Source: Mycobacterium branderi (GTDB taxonomy: Bacteria; Actinomycetota; Actinomycetes; Mycobacteriales; Mycobacteriaceae). From it: a stretch of 64,000 bases of DNA. The stretch spans positions 3,100,001 to 3,164,000 of the forward strand of contig NZ_AP022606.1 of the NCBI RefSeq assembly GCF_010728725.1, written 5' to 3'. The notes below the pieces were generated by a model. The model ran no database searches, was not told the origin of the DNA, and worked only from the letters and a program-made list of their open reading frames with translations. The first letter of the stretch is position 1. Every line of letters begins with the position of its first letter. Position numbers and translations under genes: made by a program. Shown one piece after another: positions 16,999 through 25,823 of the stretch.

Positions 16999-18465
16999 GT
17001 GGAGTCATCTGAGCATCCGGGCATCCGCGCAATGTTGGAGCGCCAGCGGCAAGCGTTCGCGGACGAGGGACCGCCAAGCCTCGAGGTCCGGCGTCACCGC
17101 ATCGATCGGCTGATGGCACTGCTGCTAGACAACAGCGACGCCTTCATCGAGGCGATGGCCGCCGACTACGGCACCCGGTCGAAGGCGGCGTCGTTGTTCA
17201 CCGAGATCGTCGGCATCATCTCGGTTGTCGAGCACACCAGAAGCCATGTGGCGCAATGGATGCGTCCGACGAAGCTGATGCGGGTCGCGCGGTTGTGCGG
17301 CCTGCGCGCCGAGGTGCAGCCGACACCGTTGGGCGTTGTCGGCATCATCGGCCCGTGGAATTTCCCGGTCAACCTCGTGGTCTTGCCCGCGTCGGCGGCG
17401 TTCGCGGCGGGCAACCGGGTGATGGTCAAGATGTCGGAGATCACCGCGCACACCGCGGAGTTGATGAAGGCGACCGCGCCGAAATACTTCGATCCGACCG
17501 AGCTCGACGTCGTGACCGGCGGCCCGGACGTCGCGGCCGCGTTCGCGGCACTGCCGTTCGACCACCTGTTCTTCACCGGCTCGCCGTCCGTCGGTGCGCT
17601 GGTGCAGCGGGCAGCCGCCCGCAACCTGGTCCCGGTGACACTCGAGCTCGGCGGCAAGAACCCGGTGGTCGTCGCGTCGAATGCTGACATCCGGCGATCG
17701 GCTACCCGCATCGCCCGCGCCCGCATGGTCAACGGCGGACAGGTCTGCGTCTGTCCCGATTACGTCATGGTGCCCGACGAACACGTCGACACCTTCGTCG
17801 ACACCGCACGCGAAACCCTGCGCGGAATGTTCCCGACCATCATCGGCAACGACGACTACTGTTCGGCCGTCAACCACGCCAACTTCGACCGGGTCATCCA
17901 GCTGGTCGAAGACGCAGCGGCCAAGGGTGCAACGATCGAAACCATTGCACCCGAAGGCGAGTCACTGCCAGACCGGGCCAGCCGAAAGATCGCCCCGACG
18001 ATCGTGCGCGGCATCGACGATGGCATGCGGATCGCTGACGAGGAAATCTTCGGTCCCGTGCTGGCCGTTACGGGATATTCGCGGCTGAGCCAGGCGATCG
18101 ACTACATCAACCAGCGGCCGGCGCCGCTGGTGGCCTATTGGTTCGGACCGGACGACGACGACTTCCGCACGTTCATACGGAGCACCCGCAGCGGCAGTGT
18201 CGCACGCAATGACTTTGCCGCACAAATGATTCCCTCGGCCGCGCCGTTCGGGGGAGTGGGCCGCAGCGGAATGGGCGCCTACCACGGCAAGGCCGGCTTC
18301 GACACGTTCAGTCATTACCGCACCGTGGTGGGAAACGATCTGCCGTTTTCCATCACCGGGACCGCGGCGCCACCATTCGGCATGCCGTTGCGGCTGGGCG
18401 CCAACGCAGCCATGCGGATGGCTCGGATGCGCACCCGCCGCCGACTCAAGGAGACATCTCGATGA
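16999..18465 (+). CDS. aldehyde dehydrogenase (coniferyl-aldehyde-dehydrogenase-like)
   Basis: A 488-residue NAD(P)-dependent aldehyde dehydrogenase oxidising an aldehyde to a carboxylate. Visible: GIIGPWNFPVNL (cofactor binding), ELGGKNPVVV with the general-base glutamate, and GGQVCVCPDYV with the catalytic cysteine. Length and the C-terminal hydrophobic/basic tail match the class that includes coniferyl aldehyde dehydrogenases. The GTG lies 12 bases after the palindromic operator, and the following thioesterase overlaps by 4 bases. Probably oxidises the aldehyde formed after P450 or alcohol-dehydrogenase steps. Confidence 0.92.
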   Translation: MESSEHPGIRAMLERQRQAFADEGPPSLEVRRHRIDRLMALLLDNSDAFIEAMAADYGTRSKAASLFTEIVGIISVVEHTRSHVAQWMRPTKLMRVARLCGLRAEVQPTPLGVVGIIGPWNFPVNLVVLPASAAFAAGNRVMVKMSEITAHTAELMKATAPKYFDPTELDVVTGGPDVAAAFAALPFDHLFFTGSPSVGALVQRAAARNLVPVTLELGGKNPVVVASNADIRRSATRIARARMVNGGQVCVCPDYVMVPDEHVDTFVDTARETLRGMFPTIIGNDDYCSAVNHANFDRVIQLVEDAAAKGATIETIAPEGESLPDRASRKIAPTIVRGIDDGMRIADEEIFGPVLAVTGYSRLSQAIDYINQRPAPLVAYWFGPDDDDFRTFIRSTRSGSVARNDFAAQMIPSAAPFGGVGRSGMGAYHGKAGFDTFSHYRTVVGNDLPFSITGTAAPPFGMPLRLGANAAMRMARMRTRRRLKETSR

Positions 18466-19307
18466 CTGAGCCGAAGACCGTCGCGCCTGATCTCGAGCCG
18501 ACGGCGTCCCCCGCGTACTTTCTGCGTGACGAAAACCGCTACGTGCCAACCGCAATCGCACGTGGCGGGTGGGGCCCGACAATCAGCGGGCATGTCGTCG
18601 GCGGCCTTCTGGCCTGGGCGGTCGAACACGCGGTCGACGACCCGGATTTGCACCCCGCGCGGCTGACCGTCGACCTGCCCGCGCCCACCGCACTGGAACC
18701 GGTGGAGGTGCACACTCGCGTCCACCACGACCGGCGGCGGTTGCGGCTCGTGGAGGCTGTGCTCATGCAGCGGGGAGCCGCCGTGGCGCGGGGGAGCGCA
18801 CTGTTTTTGCGGCGCGGCCAGCAGCCGGAGGGAGATGTGTGGTCACCACCCGTGCAGATGCCGCCGCTACCTGTCGAGCAGAACGGCGACCACCCGTCGC
18901 TTTTCATCCGGACCTACGGCTGGGGCGCCGGGGTTCAGAATCCCGAGCCCGGATGGGATGACGCGCCCGGACCGAAATACACCTGGTTGGAGGAGACGCA
19001 TCCGTTGGTCGACACGGAACCGCTGACCGCGTTCACGCGCGCGGCGATGGCCGGCGACGTCACGGCCGCCATCGCCAATTGGGGAACGCGCGCGTTGCAA
19101 TTCATCAACGTCGACTACACCCTCACGCTGAGTCGCCTGCCTGAAGGGCCTCACATCGGCTTGGCCTCACTGGTGCACTACAGCAACGACGGGATAGCCG
19201 TCGGCTCCGCCGTGCTCGTCGACCGCAATGGTCCGGTGGGGAGTGGAATGTCTGTTTCGTTGGCGCACTCGGGGTTTCGCCCGCCGTCTGCAATGCCGCC
19301 GACCTAG
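18462..19307 (+). CDS. acyl-CoA thioesterase-like protein (double hot-dog, TesB-like)
   Basis: A 281-residue protein resembling actinobacterial thioesterase-family proteins with two hot-dog domains: N-terminal GWGPTISGHVVGGLLAWAVE and C-terminal INVDYTLTLSRLP with GLASLVHYSNDGIAVGSAVL. It would release a free acid from a CoA ester. Its ATG overlaps the aldehyde dehydrogenase stop (ATGA). Its stop overlaps the stop of the convergent gene at a CTAG sequence (19304-19307), so no terminator separates them. Confidence 0.8.
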   Translation: MTEPKTVAPDLEPTASPAYFLRDENRYVPTAIARGGWGPTISGHVVGGLLAWAVEHAVDDPDLHPARLTVDLPAPTALEPVEVHTRVHHDRRRLRLVEAVLMQRGAAVARGSALFLRRGQQPEGDVWSPPVQMPPLPVEQNGDHPSLFIRTYGWGAGVQNPEPGWDDAPGPKYTWLEETHPLVDTEPLTAFTRAAMAGDVTAAIANWGTRALQFINVDYTLTLSRLPEGPHIGLASLVHYSNDGIAVGSAVLVDRNGPVGSGMSVSLAHSGFRPPSAMPPT

Positions 19308-19840
19308 AGCCAGCCGGTCCGCGCGGCAGCAACCGGCTCTGCGGGGGCGGGCGCCAGTTCGCCGTCGCGTACGCCGTCAAGCAAGCGTTTCACTGCGGCG
19401 ACGATGTCCGGCGCAACCGCGGCGAGGCCGGTCTTATCGGCTTCGCTGATCTCGTCCGGGTCGATGCCTGCCCGCACAAGCACGGCGGCCGGGTCGGCCA
19501 GCTGACCGGCCAGCCAGGACACCGGGTTGGCCGACAGCTCGGGGACGAAGTGCCGGCGTCCGGGTTCCCAACCGTTGAATCGCGGGTGGTGATGGGCCCG
19601 ATCCAGCGTGCCGGGCGGGCTTTCGGTGGATCCGAAAAGGTCCACCCGCCAGACCGGGCGGCCGAGGGTGATCGGGACGCCGGCGTAGATGGAACCTTGG
19701 GGCTCGGCCCGGTCGACGACGCGGAGCTCCAGTCGGACACCCCGTTCCGGTGTTTCCTGACCTTCCAGCGGAGTGGGGTCGACGAAGTACATATCGGCGA
19801 TGACGACACCGAGGGTCTCGAATCCGAACGCTGCAAACAT
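19304..19840 (-). CDS. conserved hypothetical protein of a catabolic operon
   Basis: A 178-residue protein starting MFAAFGFETLGVVIADMYF. No signal peptide, membrane span or catalytic motif is evident; the middle holds IYAGVPITLGRPVWRVDLF and a histidine-containing HHHPRFNGW stretch. It lies downstream of the acyl-CoA ligase on the same strand with a 58-base gap and ends in a CTAG shared with the convergent thioesterase gene. Function unknown; a role with the ligase is only suggested by position. Confidence 0.7.
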   Translation of the reverse strand: MFAAFGFETLGVVIADMYFVDPTPLEGQETPERGVRLELRVVDRAEPQGSIYAGVPITLGRPVWRVDLFGSTESPPGTLDRAHHHPRFNGWEPGRRHFVPELSANPVSWLAGQLADPAAVLVRAGIDPDEISEADKTGLAAVAPDIVAAVKRLLDGVRDGELAPAPAEPVAAARTGWL

Positions 19841-19898
19841 CGCGTGCCTTTCCTGAGTACCTCTTCGAGCGTAGACCCAGGCTGTGGTAGGTGATTGC

Positions 19899-21548
19899 CT
19901 AGCTGTTGCTGATCGCCTGCTCGCGTGCCCACCGGTAATCGGCCTTGCCCGACGGGCTGCGCTCGATGACCGGCCGGAACACCACCGCTTTGGGAAGCTT
20001 GTAGCGCGCCAACGACTTTGCGGCGTGCGCAATCAACTCCTCGGCGTCGGCTTGCGTGCCGTCGCCGAGTGCGACGACGGCGACGACCTCCTGGCCCCAG
20101 CGTTCGCTCGGCCGTCCGGCGACCACCACGTCGGCCACTGCGGGATGCGACGCGATCGCTGTCTCGACCTCCTCGACGAAGATCTTCTCGCCGCCGGAGT
20201 TGATGCACACCGAGTCGCGGCCCAGCAGTTCGATTGAGCCGTCTTCGCGGTGGCGTGCCCGATCGCCCGGAACCGCGTAACGGACGCTGTCGATGACCGG
20301 GAACGTCTTGGCGGTTTTGGCGGCGTCGCCCTTGTAGCCAAGCGGAACGTAACCACACTGCGCGAGCCAGCCCATGCCGTCATGGCCGGGCGCCAGCACC
20401 GAGCCGAGATCCTCGGCGACCACGAACGTATCCGGGCCGGGGTTGAACGTGCCGGTCGACACCGCGCCGGTTGTCGACAGGTGGCTCATCTGGGCACCGG
20501 TCTCCGACGATCCGACGCCGTCGACGACCATCGCATTGGGCAGCGCCTCGATCAGTCGCTGCTTGACGTACGGGGTCAGCAGCGCGCCGCCGTTGGCGAT
20601 CACCGCTAGCGACGACACGTCCGCGATGCCCTTTTCGATGGCGGCGAGCAGTGGCCGGGCCACCGCGTCACCGACCACCGTCACCACCGACACCTTCTCG
20701 CGTTCGATCGTGCGGACCACGTCGTCGCCGTCCAAATGGTCGACGACAGAGGGGAATACGACGGTCTGCCCGGTGGTCAGCGCCGTCATCACCGTCCACT
20801 GCGCGGCGCCGTGAATCAGCGGCGGCAACACCATCAGCTTGGTGCCCGGCCCGGCGGTGACGCCCGCGACGATCTCGTCGAGGGAGCCGAAGGGCTCACC
20901 GGTCACCAGATTTCGGCCGCCGAACGACGTCATGAAGATGTCGTGCTGGCGCCACAGCACGCCTTTCGGCATCCCGGTGGTGCCGCCCGTGTACAGCACA
21001 TACAGGTCGTCGGGCGAGTGCCGCACCGGTGGTGGGGTCGGCGAACTGGATCCGACGACCTTCTCGTAATCGACTGCGCCATAAATCAAGTCGTTACCGG
21101 AGTCGTCGGCGATCTGGATGAGCACCCGCAGCTGCGGAAGATCCGGCAGCACTTCGGCCACCCGCGGCGCGAACGCGGCATGGTAGATCAGCGCCGTCGC
21201 GCCGGCATCGGCGAGCAGGTATTGCAACTCGCTTTTGACGTAGCGGAAGTTGACGTTGAACGGGGCGACCCGCGCGGTGAAGGCGCCGAGCAACCCTTCG
21301 ACGAATTCGTTTCCGTTATACGCGTAGAGCCCGACGAGGTCCTGGCCCACCTCGTGCCCGGCGAGCGCAGAGCGTTCGGTGTGGCAGCCCAGCCCACGCG
21401 AATGCAGGTAGGTCGCGAGCCGATTGGACCGCTCGAGGATCTGCGCATACGTGTAGCGCTTGTCGCCCTGGACGACGAACTCCCGGTCCGGGATGGCCGC
21501 GGCGACGGCCGCCGCCACGTCCGGCACCGTGAATTGGGTCTCTGACAT
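19899..21548 (-). CDS. FadD-like acyl-CoA ligase
   Basis: A 549-residue AMP-forming ligase with YTGGTTGMPKGVLW (phosphate loop), VDGVGSSETG and GDRARHREDG, ending SGKADYRWAREQ. It is similar along its length to the ligase at 4000, so the pathway has two activating enzymes, perhaps for different intermediates. The ATG at 21548 gives the normal family N-terminus (MSETQFTVPDVAAAV). The frame stays open upstream because it is fused to a scrap of thioesterase-like sequence at 21549-21660. Confidence 0.92.
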   Translation of the reverse strand: MSETQFTVPDVAAAVAAAIPDREFVVQGDKRYTYAQILERSNRLATYLHSRGLGCHTERSALAGHEVGQDLVGLYAYNGNEFVEGLLGAFTARVAPFNVNFRYVKSELQYLLADAGATALIYHAAFAPRVAEVLPDLPQLRVLIQIADDSGNDLIYGAVDYEKVVGSSSPTPPPVRHSPDDLYVLYTGGTTGMPKGVLWRQHDIFMTSFGGRNLVTGEPFGSLDEIVAGVTAGPGTKLMVLPPLIHGAAQWTVMTALTTGQTVVFPSVVDHLDGDDVVRTIEREKVSVVTVVGDAVARPLLAAIEKGIADVSSLAVIANGGALLTPYVKQRLIEALPNAMVVDGVGSSETGAQMSHLSTTGAVSTGTFNPGPDTFVVAEDLGSVLAPGHDGMGWLAQCGYVPLGYKGDAAKTAKTFPVIDSVRYAVPGDRARHREDGSIELLGRDSVCINSGGEKIFVEEVETAIASHPAVADVVVAGRPSERWGQEVVAVVALGDGTQADAEELIAHAAKSLARYKLPKAVVFRPVIERSPSGKADYRWAREQAISNS

Positions 21549-21663
21549 CGTGCCTCTCACGGTTGGTGGGGGAGCAGGCGGACCATGCAGGTCATACAAA
21601 AGTGGTATCACGCCGCCGTGCAGCGTGTTCTTGCCGCCCACGTGGTAGCGGGTGAACCGCCGG
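21549..21663 (-). pseudogene. fragment of a PaaI-type (hot-dog) thioesterase
   Basis: In frame with the downstream ligase but before its start, the minus strand reads RFTRYHVGGKNTLHGGVIPL and then LYDLHGPPAPPP. GKNTLHGGVIPLL is the signature strand and helix start of PaaI-like thioesterases (HGG followed by the central helix). No start codon precedes it and it breaks off after about 30 residues. It is probably what remains of a deleted thioesterase gene between the isochorismatase-like and ligase genes. Confidence 0.5.
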
Positions 21664-22281
21664 TCACGACGTCTTCCACGCGCTGAGCAGCTTGTCGGTC
21701 GTGGTGATCGTGGCGAGCAGCGACAGCGAGTTGTCGATGACCGCGGCGCCGTACTCGGCCGGGACGCCGGCAACCGCATCGCGCGGTACGACGACGCGGT
21801 AGGCGGCGTTGACGGCGTCCATGACGACGTTCGGGATGGCGATGTTGAGCGAAACCCCGACCACGACGATCGTGGACACCCCGAGATTGCGCAGGATCGC
21901 GTCGAGGTCGGTGCCGCCCATCGGCCCGACGCCGTGCCAGCGGCTCAGCACCAGATCGGTTGGCTCCGGACCCAATTCGGGCAGCAGGGAAGCTCCGGGA
22001 GTGCCCGGCGCGATGTCGACATCGGCGCGGCCGATCGCGAAGATCTTGGCGTTGTGGTTGGAGCCGAGCCCATCGGGTCGTCGCTGCACCAGGCAGTGCA
22101 CGACCCGCACCCCGGCAGCCCGGGCCGCCGGCAACAACCGCACAATATTGGGCAGCGCAACACGGCGGGCCTCCCTCGCCAGCACCGCCAGCCCGGCGTC
22201 GGGCCCGATCACCGCGCCCTGGCACTCCTGGGTGATGATCGCGGTGTGGGCGGGGGCCGCGAGCTCCTCGAGCTCAGTCAA
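21664..22281 (-). CDS. isochorismatase-fold protein with substituted catalytic triad
   Basis: A 205-residue cysteine-hydrolase-fold protein (AAIITQECQ at the N-terminus, then ILRNLGVSTIVVVGVSLNIAI and the following DAVNAAYRVVVPRDAV). In active members the triad is Asp, Lys and Cys; here the equivalent positions appear to be E19, R114 and A148, so normal nucleophilic hydrolysis is not expected. It lies in the minus-strand run Rieske oxygenase > isochorismatase-like > ligase. It may bind a pathway compound or catalyse a different reaction. The fold is clear; the function is not. Confidence 0.75.
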   Translation of the reverse strand: MTELEELAAPAHTAIITQECQGAVIGPDAGLAVLAREARRVALPNIVRLLPAARAAGVRVVHCLVQRRPDGLGSNHNAKIFAIGRADVDIAPGTPGASLLPELGPEPTDLVLSRWHGVGPMGGTDLDAILRNLGVSTIVVVGVSLNIAIPNVVMDAVNAAYRVVVPRDAVAGVPAEYGAAVIDNSLSLLATITTTDKLLSAWKTS

Positions 22282-22329
22282 TGGCGCCGCTCCTCCTCAT
22301 CGCTTCGCTCTGCATCGTCGCCGGCGCGG

Positions 22330-23322
22330 TCATGCCGGGACGTCGTAGAACTGTGTCGCCCACTTCCGCAGCGCCATATAGCCTTTCGCGTCGGTCTTGG
22401 ACAGGGGAGGGTGCTCGACGTACTTCTGGTAGCGCCAGATTCGCAGGTCGTCGAAGACAGTGGACAGAAACTGCTTTTCGATGACCTCGCGTAGCTTGCC
22501 GGACGGCACGTCGGCGGTGTCGCCGGGGTTGCGTGGCCACCAGATGGAGTAGAACAGGTCGGAACACTCGTCGTCGACCGGCGTGCAGGTGAAGATCAGC
22601 CGATGGTTCTGCGCGCCTTCGAAGACGCTGATCGCCCCACCGAGTCCGAACAGGTGGCTGTGGAACCGCAGCGCGAGGTCGTCGGGGTTGTCGCTGCCGG
22701 CATCCGGCCAACCAGCGACGAATTGCCATTCGTGGTCCACGATCTTCCAGTCCAGCACCCGGGGCGTCACCGTCGCGTGGTGTACGTACTCGAAATGGGC
22801 GCTGTCCGGGGCATTTTCGGCCACGATCTGCGGATGCACCGGTTCGCGTTCCGCACGGCGGGAGAACTCCGGATATGCGCGGTAGTAGGCCGCGGGGTCG
22901 GTCTCGAATTGCGGGAATTTGCCGAAGATGTCCGGCATCTCCCACTGCGGGTCTCTGCCGTGCGGTTGATGCCAGATGAACACGCAGTCATGCTGTTCCA
23001 TGACCGGGTAGACGCGTAACTTAAGTGCGCGATTGGGCCGCTCCGGCTGGTACGGAATGTATTTGTTGCAGCCGTCGGGGCCCCAGCGCCAGCCATGGAA
23101 GGGGCATTCGACGCAGTCGCCGACCACCTTGCCGCCGTGGCCGATGTGTGCGCCGAGGTGCTTGCAGTGCGCTTCCAGGACGTGGAGCTCACCGCCGTCG
23201 TCGCGGTAGGCCACCAGATCCTCGCCGAAGTAGTGCAGCGGCCTGACCTCACCAATCGGAAAGTCCGGCGACCAGCCGATCATGAACCAGCCGGTGACCT
23301 TCCAGGTGAATGGGACTTTCAC
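22330..23322 (-). CDS. Rieske non-haem iron oxygenase, large subunit (KshA-like)
   Basis: A 330-residue terminal oxygenase. The Rieske [2Fe-2S] ligands are in AHCKHLGAHIG and CPFHGW (C-x-H then C-x2-H). The mononuclear iron motif is in NAPDSAHFEYVHHA (D-x2-H-x4-H). Length and layout resemble 3-ketosteroid 9-alpha-hydroxylase oxygenase. The reductase is not in the window. GTG start with GGGAGGCGAC upstream. It starts 29 bases from a half-perfect operator at 23351. It suggests hydroxylation of a cyclic or sterol-like intermediate. Confidence 0.92.
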   Translation of the reverse strand: MKVPFTWKVTGWFMIGWSPDFPIGEVRPLHYFGEDLVAYRDDGGELHVLEAHCKHLGAHIGHGGKVVGDCVECPFHGWRWGPDGCNKYIPYQPERPNRALKLRVYPVMEQHDCVFIWHQPHGRDPQWEMPDIFGKFPQFETDPAAYYRAYPEFSRRAEREPVHPQIVAENAPDSAHFEYVHHATVTPRVLDWKIVDHEWQFVAGWPDAGSDNPDDLALRFHSHLFGLGGAISVFEGAQNHRLIFTCTPVDDECSDLFYSIWWPRNPGDTADVPSGKLREVIEKQFLSTVFDDLRIWRYQKYVEHPPLSKTDAKGYMALRKWATQFYDVPA

Positions 23323-23350
23323 GCCGTCGCCTCCCGCATCCGTGCCCAGA

Positions 23351-23369
23351 TACTAAGAACATTACAGTA
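23351..23369. promoter_or_regulatory. candidate operator TACTAAGA-ACA-TTACAGTA
   Basis: The right half is a perfect copy of the shared TTACAGTA element and the left half matches 5 of 8, with the same 3-base spacer. It sits between the divergent Rieske oxygenase and NTF2-like genes. Confidence 0.65.
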
Positions 23370-23395
23370 GAGATTTCAGGCGTAGAGGAGGCACG

Positions 23396-23839
23396 GTGGA
23401 CGACGAACTCGAGGCGATCCGGCAGCTGAAGGCGCGCTACTGCCGTTTCCTGGACACCAAGGATCTCGACTCGTGGCGCAGTGTGTTCACCAGCGATGTG
23501 GTGGTCACGCTGGACATGGCGGTCTCCACCGGCGGCGCCGACCCGCTGACCGCCCCGCCGATCGAGGGCGTCGACAACTTCGCGCCGACGGTGATGGGCG
23601 GTCTTGACGGCGTGGCGACCATGCACCACTGCCACACCCCGGAGCTCACGCTCACCTCGGCCACCACGGCCACGGGCGTCTGGGCGATGGAGGACTGGCT
23701 GATCTTTCCCGACGGCCGGGAGTTGCACGGCGCCGGTCACTACCACGAGACCTACGTCAAGCAGGACGGTGCATGGCGGATCAAGACCCTGCATCTGACC
23801 CGAACCATCCTGCGGGTGTCGGGTGATTCGCCTGACTAG
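23396..23839 (+). CDS. NTF2/SnoaL-like protein
   Basis: A 147-residue cone-shaped-fold protein (AIRQLKARYCRFLDTKDLDSWRSVFTSDV, later GHYHETYVKQDGAWRIKTLHLTR). Relatives act as small cyclases, dehydratases or ketosteroid-isomerase-like enzymes, or as accessory subunits of ring-hydroxylating dioxygenases. Divergent from the Rieske oxygenase across a shared operator, it may work on the same intermediate. The GTG start follows AGAGGAGG. Its TAG overlaps the convergent gene's stop in a CTAG at 23836-23839. Confidence 0.85.
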   Translation: MDDELEAIRQLKARYCRFLDTKDLDSWRSVFTSDVVVTLDMAVSTGGADPLTAPPIEGVDNFAPTVMGGLDGVATMHHCHTPELTLTSATTATGVWAMEDWLIFPDGRELHGAGHYHETYVKQDGAWRIKTLHLTRTILRVSGDSPD

Positions 23840-24750
23840 GGCTTCTTGATGACCGCTTCGCCGAAGAAAGTGATGAAGTCCAGTGCGGCCTGCGGGCTGG
23901 AGCCGTCGACATGCGCGACGGCCCAGTTGGCGCCGTAGCCGGCCAACTCGTCGAGCACATCGAGCGCCTGCCGCAGCGATGCGGCGTCGTCGAGGTCGAT
24001 GTGCGGACAGACCACCTGGACGTCGACCGACATCGGATCGCGGCCGGCGTCGGCCAGCCGTCCGCGCAGCTCGTCGAGGACGGCACCGAATTGGGCGGCG
24101 TCCTCGATGGCCGCAGTGCGGATCACGGACGCCATTCCCGCCGAGGTGATCAGCGGCATCCAGCCGCTGCCGTAGTCGACGACGCGCCGCAACGCGGCCT
24201 TGCCGTTGCCGCCGATCCAGATCGGCGGGTGCGGCCGTTGCGCCGGAGGCTGTAACCACACCGGTCCGACCGCGTCGAAACCGCCGCCGCTGACCGGAGT
24301 TTCGGGATCGGTCCAGATCGACCGCAGCGCGCCGAGTGTTTCGTCGAGCAGCTCGGCGCGCCGGTCGAAGTCGACGCCCACCGCGGAGAACTCCGAGCGC
24401 AGGTAGCCGGCACCGACGCCGGCGATCAACCGGCCGCCGGAGACCACGTCGAGGCTGCCCAGCGCCTTCGCCGACAGATACGGGTTGCGAAACGGCAGCA
24501 CGTACAGGTTGGTCATCAGCTTGACGTTGCTCGTCACCGCGGCCATGAAGCTCAACGCCGCGATCGGGTCCAGCGTGTTGTGTCCGCCGTTGCGGCGCCA
24601 CTTGACCGACGGCGCCGGGTGTTCGCTGAGCGCCACCGCCGAAAATCCTGCAGACTCGGCATGTACTGCGACGTCGCGAATCACGTCCGGTCGCAGGAAA
24701 TCATCGACAGCATCGGGAAGTTCGCTGGGGTATTCCAGCGTGTACTTCAT
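23836..24750 (-). CDS. LLM-class F420-dependent oxidoreductase
   Basis: A 304-residue luciferase-like TIM-barrel oxidoreductase. Typical segments are FSAVALSEHPAP, LMTNLYVLPFRNP, SGGRLIAGVGAGYL and PPIWIGGNGKAAL. Members in mycobacteria use reduced deazaflavin F420 (some FMN) to reduce or oxidise small organic molecules. The ATG at 24750 was preferred over GTG 24759 because GGAG lies 8 bases upstream of it. It faces the epimerase across an operator at 24781. One of three such enzymes in the region. Confidence 0.9.
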   Translation of the reverse strand: MKYTLEYPSELPDAVDDFLRPDVIRDVAVHAESAGFSAVALSEHPAPSVKWRRNGGHNTLDPIAALSFMAAVTSNVKLMTNLYVLPFRNPYLSAKALGSLDVVSGGRLIAGVGAGYLRSEFSAVGVDFDRRAELLDETLGALRSIWTDPETPVSGGGFDAVGPVWLQPPAQRPHPPIWIGGNGKAALRRVVDYGSGWMPLITSAGMASVIRTAAIEDAAQFGAVLDELRGRLADAGRDPMSVDVQVVCPHIDLDDAASLRQALDVLDELAGYGANWAVAHVDGSSPQAALDFITFFGEAVIKKP

Positions 24751-24780
24751 CGACTCCACTCCTGCGGGCCCCGGATCAGA

Positions 24781-24799
24781 TACTGTAACCGCTACAGTA
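24781..24799. promoter_or_regulatory. near-perfect palindromic operator TACTGTAA-CCG-CTACAGTA
   Basis: One mismatch (C at 24792) from the perfect 8-3-8 palindrome at 16969. It lies between the divergent F420-type oxidoreductase (start 24750) and the NAD-epimerase-like gene (start 24822) that leads a four-gene plus-strand operon. Confidence 0.78.
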
Positions 24800-24821
24800 A
24801 CATCCGGTCGTGGGAGCAGCG

Positions 24822-25823
24822 ATGGAAAGTCATACCCGGCGCCGAGCGCTCGTCATGGGCGCGAGCGGCTTCGTGGGTTCACACGTCACCCGCCAGCTCG
24901 TCGAGCGCGGCGATGACGTGCGGGTGCTGCTGCGGCGAACCAGCTCGACGCGGGGAATCGACGACCTGGATGTCGAGCGTCACTACGGCGACATCTTCGA
25001 CGAGCCGGCGGTGCGCGGTGCGATCGCCGACCGCGACGTCGTGTACTACTGCGTCGTCGACGCCCGTGCGTCGCTGCGTGATTCGACTCCGCTGTTCGCC
25101 ACCAATGTGGAGGGGCTTCGTCGCGTCCTCGACATTGCGGCCGGGGCGAACCTGCACCGCTTCGTGTTCCTGAGCACGATTGGCACCGTCGCGGTCGGCT
25201 CCGCGAACAACCCCGCCGACGAGGACACGCCGTTCAACTGGCACGGCAAGGGCGGCCCCTATATCGAGTCTCGCCTGCAGGCCGAGCAGCTGGTTTTGCA
25301 GTACGCGCGAGAACGCGGCCTGCCAGCGGTGGCGATGTGCGTCTCCAACACCTACGGTCCGCGAGATTGGCAGCCAACACCGCACGGTTCGCTCGTGGCG
25401 CGGGCCGCGATGGGGAAGATGCCGTTGTATGTCAGGGGTGTGGCAGCCGAAGTGGTCGGCATCGAAGATGCGGCCGCGGCATTGCTGTTGGCCGGGGAGC
25501 ACGGCCGCATCGGCGAACGCTACATCGTCTCCGAAAGCTTCATGACCATGCGCGAAACCCTCGAGACCGCCGCCAACGCCGTCGGCGCCGCTCCGCCGCG
25601 CATCGGTGTCCCGTTGTCGCTGGTTTCGCTTCTCGGTTATGCGACCAGCGTGGGCGGCAAGCTGCTACACCGCGATTTCCCGGTGAACGCCACCACCGTG
25701 CGATTGATGCGGCTGACCTCGCCCCTGGATCACAGCAAGGCCGTCCGCGAGCTGGGCTGGCAGCCTCGTCCGACGGCCGACGCGATACGGCGCGCGGCCA
25801 AGTTCTACGTCGAGCGCACCTAG
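24822..25823 (+). CDS. NAD(P)-dependent epimerase/dehydratase-family (extended SDR) protein
   Basis: A 333-residue extended SDR related to dihydroflavonol reductases and 3-beta-hydroxysteroid dehydrogenases. The Rossmann motif is GASGFVGSH and a distinct active-site block reads GGPYIESRLQAEQ, where the usual YxxxK appears as YxxxR. It probably handles a hydroxyl/ketone on the pathway substrate. The ATG at 24822 follows GGGAG; a GTG at 24810 is possible. The alpha/beta hydrolase gene starts directly after its stop. Confidence 0.87.
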   Translation: MESHTRRRALVMGASGFVGSHVTRQLVERGDDVRVLLRRTSSTRGIDDLDVERHYGDIFDEPAVRGAIADRDVVYYCVVDARASLRDSTPLFATNVEGLRRVLDIAAGANLHRFVFLSTIGTVAVGSANNPADEDTPFNWHGKGGPYIESRLQAEQLVLQYARERGLPAVAMCVSNTYGPRDWQPTPHGSLVARAAMGKMPLYVRGVAAEVVGIEDAAAALLLAGEHGRIGERYIVSESFMTMRETLETAANAVGAAPPRIGVPLSLVSLLGYATSVGGKLLHRDFPVNATTVRLMRLTSPLDHSKAVRELGWQPRPTADAIRRAAKFYVERT

